Assembly: GCA_000737985.1 (NCBI GenBank)
Contig: JNVT01000067.1
Coordinates: 1 to 64,000, forward strand
DNA length: 64,000 nucleotides
DNA from: Gammaproteobacteria bacterium MFB021
Lineage (GTDB): Bacteria > Pseudomonadota > Gammaproteobacteria > Pseudomonadales > Halomonadaceae
Direction of reading: 5' to 3'
Shown here piece by piece: positions 57,896 through 64,000 of the stretch (position 1 is the stretch's first letter; each line of letters starts with the position of its first letter). A program made the translations under genes and the position numbers. The notes beneath the pieces are model-generated. The model was given only the letters and a program-made list of their open reading frames with translations, was not told the origin of the DNA and searched no databases.

Positions 57896-58153
57896 TCAGA
57901 GTTCGAAATCCTGGTGCGGTTCGGGGCGCGGACGCGGCGGGGCGGCTTCCACCGGTTCGTCGAGCACGCTCTCATCGATCTGGCCGGCGGCGATCTCGCG
58001 CAGCGCCATCACGGTGGGCTTGTCGTTCTCCCACGGCAGCAGCGCGTCGCGAGAGCCGCGCGAGAGCTGGCGGGCGCGCTGGGAGGAGATCATCACCAGC
58101 TTGAAACGGTTCTCGATATGGTCCAGACAATCTTCGACGGTCACGCGTGCCAT
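57896..58153 (-). CDS. rpoZ: RNA polymerase omega subunit
   Basis: An 85-residue omega subunit that helps fold the beta' subunit and binds ppGpp. [30 protein letters not shown] is the nearly invariant N-terminus, followed by [16 protein letters not shown]. The C-terminal tail is Pro/Glu rich. The start at 58153 matches all homologues. It lies between gmk and spoT, the standard gammaproteobacterial order. Confidence 0.97.
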   Translation of the reverse strand: MARVTVEDCLDHIENRFKLVMISSQRARQLSRGSRDALLPWENDKPTVMALREIAAGQIDESVLDEPVEAAPPRPRPEPHQDFEL

Positions 58154-58342
58154 GGTGGTAACCCTGCTGCCAGAAAATGAGTGGTCGCACCCCAGCCGAA
58201 GCGGGGCCATGCGGGACCGTGCAGTCTACTGGACCTTTGGCGTAGCTGACAAGGTGAAAGGCCCGCGTGCCGCCCGCTGGCGCGGGACGGCGCGATGCTC
58301 GCCATGGCGCGGAGAGAAGGGCAGCACGGCGAGGAACGAGAG

Positions 58343-59239
<897 letters not shown>

Positions 59240-59241
59240 TC

Positions 59242-60441
59242 ATGAACGCTTCAGCCACCGCGGCCCGCGGCGGGCGCGCGGTCTTTCTGGGCGCTGCCTT
59301 CGCCTTCGCGCTCACCATGATCGGCACCACCATGCCGACCCCGCTCTATCCGATCTATCAGCAGACCTTCGGCTTCTCGCAGCTCACCATCACCATCATT
59401 TTCGCGGTCTACGCCGCTGGGGTGATGGCGGCGCTACTGCTCACCGGGCGCTGGTCCGACCAGCTCGGGCGGCGCCCGATGCTGCTGGCGGGGGTACTGA
59501 TCTCGGCGGCCAGCGATCTGGTGTTCTGGCACGCCCAGGGGCTCGGCCCCATCCTGTTCGCGCGGGTGCTCTCGGGCATCTCCGCCGGCATCTTCACCGG
59601 CACCGCCACGGTCGCGGTGATGGAACTGGTCCCCGACGCCTGGAAGCGGGTCGGGCCGCTGGTCGCCACCGCCGCCAACATGGGCGGCCTGGGGCTGGGG
59701 CCGATGGTCGCCGGGGTGCTGGCCGCGCTGGCACCGCTGCCGCTGGTGGTGCCCTACGTGCTGCATCTGGCGCTGGCGCTGCTGGCGGCGCTGTTCATCT
59801 GGCGCGCCCCGGAGACGGTCACGCGTCCGGCGCGCATCCGCCTGCGGGTACAGAAGCTCAAGGTGCCGCCGGAGGTGCGCGGGGTCTTCGTGCCGGCGGC
59901 GATCGCCGCCTTCGCCGGTTTCATGGTGTGCGGCTTCGCTACCTCGGTGACCCCGGCTTTCGTCGGTGGCCAGCTCGGCTATCACAACCCGGCACTGATC
60001 GGCGTCGTCGCCGGCAGCCTGTTCATCGCCTCCACCCTGGGGCAGATGGTGCAGGACAAGCTGCCCGAGGCCCGGCGTCTGCCGATCGGCTGCGGCGTGC
60101 TGCTGGTTGGCGTCCTGCTGCTGGCCTGGGGCATGGCCGCACAGACCCTGGCGGGGTTCATCCTCGGCCCCATCGTGGCGGGCATCGGCCAGGGCATCGC
60201 CTTCCGTGCCGGGCTGGGCGCGGTGGCCGCCGCCAGCCCGGTACAGCACAAGGCGGCGGTGGTCTCGACCTTCTTCGTGGTCGCATACGTGGCGATCTCG
60301 CTGCCGGTGATCGGCATCGGCCTGGTCGCCAGCGTGCTCGGGCTACAGCTCACTGGGCTGCTGTTCGACGCCCTGGTGGCGCTGCTCTGCTGCGTGGCCA
60401 TGGGCCTGCTGCTGCGCCGCCCGGCGGCCAAGGCGGGGTGA
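59242..60441 (+). CDS. Major facilitator superfamily exporter
   Basis: A 399-residue transporter with 12 predicted helices. The MFS loop after helix 2 is GRWSDQLGRRPMLLAGVLIS. Helix 4 region has FARVLSGISAGIFTGTATVAVMELVP, and PETVTRPARIR marks the central loop. The substrate is not evident; it is in the drug/sugar-exporter-like group. GAGGAACTGTC precedes the ATG. It is divergent from gmk and convergent with the HigA-like gene. Confidence 0.85.
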   Translation: MNASATAARGGRAVFLGAAFAFALTMIGTTMPTPLYPIYQQTFGFSQLTITIIFAVYAAGVMAALLLTGRWSDQLGRRPMLLAGVLISAASDLVFWHAQGLGPILFARVLSGISAGIFTGTATVAVMELVPDAWKRVGPLVATAANMGGLGLGPMVAGVLAALAPLPLVVPYVLHLALALLAALFIWRAPETVTRPARIRLRVQKLKVPPEVRGVFVPAAIAAFAGFMVCGFATSVTPAFVGGQLGYHNPALIGVVAGSLFIASTLGQMVQDKLPEARRLPIGCGVLLVGVLLLAWGMAAQTLAGFILGPIVAGIGQGIAFRAGLGAVAAASPVQHKAAVVSTFFVVAYVAISLPVIGIGLVASVLGLQLTGLLFDALVALLCCVAMGLLLRRPAAKAG

Positions 60442-60495
60442 GGGGTGAGTCGATGGGTATGGCGCAGTCTGCGTGGCGCCCAGCCTTTCGAGGCT

Positions 60496-60792
60496 TCATG
60501 CCATTGCTGCGTCGTCCTCTTCTTCCAAGATAAATTCAATGCGGAAGTGGGCGCGCGCCGAGGCGTTGACCAAGGCGTCGAGACTGAACTTGTCGATCTT
60601 GCCCTTCAACAGATCATTGACGCGCGGTTGAGTCAGGCCCAGCCGACGGCCAGCTTCGGCCTGGCTGACCTCCCAGCCTTTCACACGCTCGGCAAGGGAC
60701 GCCATCAACTTGGAACGCAGGCGCATGTTGGCCGCTTCCTCGGGAGTGTCTGAAATGGCATCCCAGATGCTCGCAAAGCGCTCACCAGCCAT
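60496..60792 (-). CDS. higA: HigA-like antitoxin (XRE/HTH_37 family)
   Basis: A 98-residue protein. The helix-turn-helix is VSQAEAGRRLGLTQPRVNDLLKGKIDKFSLDALVNASARA, as in the HigA2/phage-type antitoxins that pair with Gp49-like HigB toxins. GAGGA lies nine bases before the ATG at 60792. It is downstream of the toxin gene on the same strand, as in HigBA modules, but the gap is 212 bp instead of the usual few bases because a 138-bp miniature element lies in it. It probably represses the shared promoter through the palindrome at 61372-61399. Confidence 0.86.
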   Translation of the reverse strand: MAGERFASIWDAISDTPEEAANMRLRSKLMASLAERVKGWEVSQAEAGRRLGLTQPRVNDLLKGKIDKFSLDALVNASARAHFRIEFILEEEDDAAMA

Positions 60793-60832
60793 ATCTCTAG
60801 TCCTCACGATATAGATATTTTTCAGTGGTTAG

Positions 60833-60970
60833 GCACTGTCTGAAAAGTACTGCGCTCGACCATGCGGCGTTAAAAATCGGCTCAAAATGCTCATTTACAC
60901 CCTGTAAACTCCGCGTTTTCGCCGATTTTTGCCTTGCCTGGCCTTCGCTCGTCGACTTTTCAGACAGCAC
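60833..60970. mobile_element. Palindromic miniature element, copy B (inside the HigBA module)
   Basis: A 138-bp element with inverted ends GCACTGTCTGAAAAGT (left) and GTGCTGTCTGAAAAGT (right, inverted), 14 of 16 matching. It is flanked by TTAG (60829-60832) and CTAG (60971-60974). The middle pairs along its length (AAAATCGGC with GCCGATTTT; TTTACA with TGTAAA at the centre). The core is shared with the copy at 23686-23824. No coding capacity. Confidence 0.85.
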
Positions 60971-61004
60971 CTAGGGAAAGGCCCATGTACGGGCGGTCTC
61001 TACT

Positions 61005-61349
61005 TCAGTCAGACGGTTCGGGGGGTAACTCCTTGAGCCTTTGCTTACCCAAAGCGATGTCGGCCGGCGCCGTCTGCCTTGTTTTTTTCTGGAAGCAGTG
61101 AAGGATGTAGATCGCATCCCTCCGCTTCGCGATGTAGAAAGACCGAAATTCGTTGGTGTCGTCCTCCACCCTGATCTCGTAAACCCCTGCACCTACAGTC
61201 TTCATGGGCTTGAAATCGTCTGGTTGGTCACCTCGCTGAAGCTTGTCGACTTGATAGCCCATCTCCTGACGTGCGCCAACGGGGAAATCCCTTAGCCGTT
61301 TTAGAGAATCCCCACAGAACTCAACCGGCTTTTCTTCTTTTTCTGCCAT
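61005..61349 (-). CDS. higB: HigB/RelE-like toxin (Gp49 family)
   Basis: A 114-residue toxin of the phage-derived Gp49/HigB group, an mRNA interferase fold acting at the ribosome. Typical parts are KRLRDFPVGARQEMGYQVDKLQRGDQPDDFKPMKTVGAGVYEIRV, in one run, then EFRSFYIAKRRDAIYILHCFQKKTRQTAPADI. The Arg, Tyr and Lys residues of the active region are kept, so it looks functional. The start is preceded by AGGGG. It is upstream of the antitoxin gene; a 28-bp palindrome covers its promoter. Confidence 0.88.
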   Translation of the reverse strand: MAEKEEKPVEFCGDSLKRLRDFPVGARQEMGYQVDKLQRGDQPDDFKPMKTVGAGVYEIRVEDDTNEFRSFYIAKRRDAIYILHCFQKKTRQTAPADIALGKQRLKELPPEPSD

Positions 61350-61371
61350 GTTGCACCCCTATTCGTGATGT

Positions 61372-61399
61372 CAATTTATATCGAATTCGATATAAATTG
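61372..61399. promoter_or_regulatory. 28-bp perfect palindrome over the higB promoter
   Basis: CAATTTATATCGAA followed directly by its exact reverse complement. On the minus strand it overlaps a promoter with -35 TTGCAA (61402-61397), a 16-bp spacer and -10 TATAAA (61380-61375), 26 bp before the toxin ATG. This is the expected place for antitoxin or complex autorepression. Confidence 0.8.
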
Positions 61400-61500
61400 C
61401 AAGGGTTAGGTCGATCCCGCGGGTGCGGGGCCGCCCAAATACCTTCACTGTGAGTCAAAGCATGGAGTTTGCCGATGCCCTGCCGCCGGATAAGCCCACG

Positions 61501-61992
61501 TCAACGCGAGGGCGGGTTCAGGCGGGTGTCGAGCGAGAACCGCTCTTGCAGGACCACGCGATACTTACCCTGGGCGCCATGCGGGTTCATCACCAGGTTG
61601 GCGCTGTGGCGCGATACGGTCGAGGGCACGACGAAGAAGGGGTGGGCTTCGAGCAGGGCGTCGCCGTAGCGCTGCTGGCCCGCGCTGGGTGTGCCCGGCA
61701 CCAGCCAGTTGGGATTCGGCAGCGTCTCGGCGTCCACCCAGTGGACGCAGCTCGGGTCCGGAATCTCGATGCACAGGAGCGTGTGCGGGTCGGTATCCAG
61801 GGTCGCGAAGCCCTTGTGAACCGCGACTTCGAGTATCGCGGTAGCCGCATCCAGCGAGCCATACACGGCGGGCCGGCCGGGAGAGTTCCAGCGCCCGCCC
61901 GCGCGCTCTGCGCCAATGCCTTTCTCCCAGGTGGCGACATGGCGGTCGCGTTCCAGGCGCCAGAACCGGAGGCTTCGGCTCGCGGCGGCCAT
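61501..61992 (-). CDS. RES-domain toxin
   Basis: A 163-residue RES-family toxin; characterised members degrade NAD+ in the cytoplasm. The domain motifs are AGGRWNSPGRPAVYGSLDAATAILEVAVH, with Arg34, Tyr44 and Glu55 as the likely catalytic set, and a late HSANLVMNPHGAQGKY with Ser and Asn. The length is usual for the family and the reading frame is intact. It begins two bases after the antitoxin stop on the same strand, in the order antitoxin then toxin typical of Xre-RES pairs. Confidence 0.93.
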   Translation of the reverse strand: MAAASRSLRFWRLERDRHVATWEKGIGAERAGGRWNSPGRPAVYGSLDAATAILEVAVHKGFATLDTDPHTLLCIEIPDPSCVHWVDAETLPNPNWLVPGTPSAGQQRYGDALLEAHPFFVVPSTVSRHSANLVMNPHGAQGKYRVVLQERFSLDTRLNPPSR

Positions 61993-61994
61993 CG

Positions 61995-62465
61995 TCAGGT
62001 GTAGACCCCGTAGTCCAGGCGCGTCAGCAGGTCATCGACCAGATCATGGCCGACCGGGGTGGTGATCAGGTCCAGCGGCTTACGCCCCTCCAAGGCCATG
62101 GCCGGGGTGTCCAGCCAGCGCTGGGCCGCTTCGGTGCTGCCGAAGACGTCTTCTGCGCGGGTGAGCGTTTCGGCGAAGCGCCAGGCGCGGCCGCTCTCTT
62201 CCGGGCTGAGGGTGTCGGGTTTGTCCCGCCGGCGATACAGGGTGCGTTCGGATACTCCGAGGACTTTGACCGCGATCTTTCTGTCCTGAAGCAGATCGAC
62301 CTCTTCGAGGAACTTGATCACCCCTGACGAGGCAAAGCCGTTCTCGATGAGGCGATGGATTTCGAAGGGCGAGGTGACCGTGACCCGGCGTTTACCCGTC
62401 AGGCGGCGGATCGCCCGCTCACTGATGCTGGGCTCCAGGGAGGGCTCGAACGGGGTGGTCGTCAT
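61995..62465 (-). CDS. Xre/MbcA/ParS-type antitoxin of the RES toxin
   Basis: A 156-residue antitoxin. A central helix-turn-helix region (RKIAVKVLGVSERTLYRRRDKPDTLSPEESGRAWRF) is followed by the C-terminal DUF2384 part (EDVFGSTEAAQRWLDTPAMALEGRKPLDLITTPVG), which binds the toxin. The start at 62465 has GAGGAG seven to eight bases upstream; the frame to 62504 overlaps the operator. It likely represses its own promoter. Confidence 0.93.
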   Translation of the reverse strand: MTTTPFEPSLEPSISERAIRRLTGKRRVTVTSPFEIHRLIENGFASSGVIKFLEEVDLLQDRKIAVKVLGVSERTLYRRRDKPDTLSPEESGRAWRFAETLTRAEDVFGSTEAAQRWLDTPAMALEGRKPLDLITTPVGHDLVDDLLTRLDYGVYT

Positions 62466-62491
62466 GCTGAACTCCTCGCGGCATTCGCCAT

Positions 62492-62529
62492 ATGACAAAA
62501 TCATAGCGCCATCTGGCGCAAGATGTCAT
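62492..62529 (-). promoter_or_regulatory. Promoter and operator of the Xre-RES module
   Basis: On the minus strand: -35 ATGACA (62529-62524), an 18-bp spacer and -10 TATGAT (62505-62500). A perfect dyad GCGCCA-TC-TGGCGC (62506-62519) sits in the spacer, and an outer inverted pair ATGACA/TGTCAT (62492-62497 and 62524-62529) frames it. Autoregulation by the antitoxin is inferred. Confidence 0.65.
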
Positions 62530-62606
62530 CTCGAGTGGCATCCCCCGGGCCTGGCGGGCTCTGATATGCTACGAGCCCCTCGTTCACCCCCTGCCAGGAG
62601 TTTCCG

Positions 62607-63656
62607 ATGACCGCTGCGCCCGACACGCTCACCCTCCGCCGCCCCGACGACTGGCACCTGCACCTGCGCGATGACGCGATCACCCGCACCGTGCTGCCCT
62701 ACACCAGCGCGACCTTCGCCCGCGCCATCGTCATGCCCAACCTGGCGCCGCCGGTGACCACGGTCGAGGCCGCCGCGGCCTATCGTGAGCGTATTCTTGC
62801 CGCGCTGCCCGCCGGTCACGACTTCACGCCGCTGATGACCTGCTATCTCAACGAGAGCGTGAGCGCCGAGACGCTGACCCGCGGCCACGCCGATGGCGTC
62901 TTCACCGCGGCCAAGCTCTATCCGGCCAACGCCACCACCAACTCCCAGCACGGGGTCAAGCGCATCAGCGACGTCTACCCGCTGCTGGAGACGATGCAGC
63001 GCATCGGCATGCCGCTGCTGGTACACGGCGAGGTGACGCGGGGCGAGATCGATATCTTCGACCGCGAGAAGGTCTTCATCGACGAGGTGATGAGCGATAT
63101 CCGCCGTCAGTTCCCCGAGCTACGCGTGGTGTTCGAGCACATCACTACCAAGGATGCGGCCCAGTTCGTGCTCGAGGGCGACGAGTACCTGGGCGCCACC
63201 CTGACCCCGCAGCACCTGGCCCAGAACCGCAACGACATGCTGGTCGGCGGTATCCGCCCGCACCTCTACTGCCTGCCGATCCTCAAGCGTCAGGAGCATC
63301 AGGCGGCCCTGCGCCGCGCGGTGGCCAGCGGTCATCCGCGCTTCTTTCTCGGCACCGACTCCGCGCCGCACGTGTGTGCCGCCAAGGAGACCGCCTGCGG
63401 CTGCGCCGGAGTGTTCAATGCCGAGGCGGCGCTCTCGGTCTATGCCGATGTCTTCGAGCAGGAAGGGGCGCTCGACCATCTGGAAGCGTTCTGTTCCGAG
63501 AACGGCCCGCGTTTCTATCGCCTGCCGCTGAATGAAGGCACTGTCACGCTGACCCGCCAGCCCACCCCGGTAGCGCCCAGCGTGGGCGAGGGCGAGAACA
63601 CCTTCATACCCTACAAGGCCGGTGAATCGCTGACCTGGAAGACGACGTTGAACTGA
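62607..63656 (+). CDS. pyrC: Dihydroorotase (class II)
   Basis: A 349-residue zinc enzyme closing carbamoyl aspartate to dihydroorotate in pyrimidine synthesis. Metal and catalytic residues are in place: His17 and His19 (DDWHLHLRD), carboxylated Lys103 ([13 protein letters not shown]), His140 (LVHGEVT), His178 (FEHITTK) and Asp251 (LGTDSAPH). These match the E. coli PyrC positions plus one. It follows the Xre-RES module divergently, with AGGAG before the ATG. A possible -10 TATGCT lies at 62574-62579. A bidirectional terminator follows. Confidence 0.98.
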   Translation: MTAAPDTLTLRRPDDWHLHLRDDAITRTVLPYTSATFARAIVMPNLAPPVTTVEAAAAYRERILAALPAGHDFTPLMTCYLNESVSAETLTRGHADGVFTAAKLYPANATTNSQHGVKRISDVYPLLETMQRIGMPLLVHGEVTRGEIDIFDREKVFIDEVMSDIRRQFPELRVVFEHITTKDAAQFVLEGDEYLGATLTPQHLAQNRNDMLVGGIRPHLYCLPILKRQEHQAALRRAVASGHPRFFLGTDSAPHVCAAKETACGCAGVFNAEAALSVYADVFEQEGALDHLEAFCSENGPRFYRLPLNEGTVTLTRQPTPVAPSVGEGENTFIPYKAGESLTWKTTLN

Positions 63657-63688
63657 TCGACACTTCGCGCGGCAAGTGAGCAGTAACG

Positions 63689-63722
63689 AAACGGCCCGCT
63701 GGCTTGACGCAGCGGGCCGTTT
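63689..63722. terminator. Bidirectional intrinsic terminator after pyrC
   Basis: AAACGGCCCGCTG (63689-63701) pairs perfectly with CAGCGGGCCGTTT (63710-63722) around an 8-nt loop. It lies between pyrC and the convergent TonB-dependent receptor gene. Confidence 0.88.
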
Positions 63723-63751
63723 GCTTGTCTGCCGTGTGCTCGGCAAAGACG

Positions 63752-64000
63752 CTAGAACGTCACGCTGGCCTGCAGCGTGACTTCCAGCGGATCGCCCACC
63801 ACTACCCGCGTATCGCCGCCGCTCGAGGGGTAGTAGGTGGTGTCGAACAGGTTGTGGACGTTGAGCTGGAGATGGGTGGCGTCGCCCAGCCAGCGGGTGT
63901 CCCAGGCGACGAAGGCGTCGGCGACGGTGTAGGCGTCGAGGCGGAAGCTGTTGTCGCTGTCGCCTTCGCGGCTGCCCACGTAGCGCAGCCCGCCGCCGAC
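63752..64000 (-). CDS. TonB-dependent (siderophore-type) receptor, C-terminal part
   Basis: The last 83 residues of an outer-membrane receptor, cut by the right edge. GGGLRYVGSREGDSDNSFRLDAYTVADAFVAWDTR is the pattern of the last barrel strands of FhuA/FpvA-like receptors, followed by LQLNVHNLFDTTYYPSS. The protein ends ASVTF, a C-terminal Phe for outer-membrane insertion. The typical YYPSSGGDTRVVVGDPLEV region supports a ferri-siderophore receptor, but the ligand cannot be told from this part. Confidence 0.88.
   Translation of the reverse strand, partial: VGGGLRYVGSREGDSDNSFRLDAYTVADAFVAWDTRWLGDATHLQLNVHNLFDTTYYPSSGGDTRVVVGDPLEVTLQASVTF

Noticed and set aside
58211-58342. CCCGCG...CGCGGG hairpin between gmk and rpoZ as a terminator
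   Set aside because: No U-tract on the minus strand and weak pairing between; gmk-rpoZ read-through is as likely.

Overview
The window is about 64 kb of GC-rich gammaproteobacterial chromosome. Gene content and protein similarity suggest a halophilic Halomonadaceae member (Halomonas/Salinicola type); this is inference from recognition, not a search. Supporting signs are the Pseudomonas-like neighbourhoods rubredoxin reductase-HU and oxyR-recG, the divergent trpI/trpBA pair, the gmk-rpoZ-spoT-ridA order, and many osmolyte- and amino-acid-type catabolic genes. I saw no rRNA, tRNA, CRISPR array, prophage or intact transposase.

Layout. 0-9.4 kb is mostly housekeeping: the 5' part of ubiC (left edge), rubredoxin reductase, HU, a small SCP2-like protein, YceI, pirin, trpA-trpB with divergent trpI, an MpaB-type oxygenase and a DUF4105 membrane protein. 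9.5-16.5 kb holds a YccS-type membrane protein, a DeoR-otnK-otnC operon for four-carbon acid sugars, a zinc alcohol dehydrogenase and an Lrp regulator. 16.5-20.6 kb holds recG, oxyR and an SDR-type reductase.

20.7-31.8 kb is a complete phosphonate/C-P lyase locus: transporter phnCDE, then phnF-G-H-I-J-K-L-M-N-P, mostly with 4-bp ATGA overlaps. A TGTCTAGAC dyad lies before phnC and again across the phnF start, so PhnF probably controls both units. A 139-bp palindromic miniature element separates phnE from phnF.

31.9-49.1 kb is an accessory catabolic island built as two divergent arms. The minus arm has two two-domain GNAT acetyltransferases, a FAD amine/amino-acid oxidoreductase, an ArgE-like deacylase, an Lrp regulator, an IS5-like MITE and an aldehyde dehydrogenase. 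The plus arm has a paralogous FAD oxidoreductase, a HAD-family dehalogenase-like protein, a PuuB-like oxidoreductase, a complete dipeptide/opine-type ABC importer and a third GNAT paralogue. The substrate is unknown; the arrangement suggests import, deacylation, oxidative deamination and aldehyde oxidation of an N-containing compound.

49.1-55.1 kb is an RND efflux pump (adaptor plus transporter) whose promoter carries a near-perfect SoxR box with a 19-bp spacer. A divergent AraC regulator is preceded by three helically phased 13-bp repeats. 55.1-59.0 kb is ridA, spoT, rpoZ and gmk, followed by an MFS exporter.

60.5-62.5 kb is a defence/stability patch with two toxin-antitoxin modules in tandem. 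In the HigBA-like module a second copy of the palindromic miniature element lies between toxin and antitoxin; the other is Xre-RES. The window ends with pyrC and the C-terminus of a TonB-dependent receptor.
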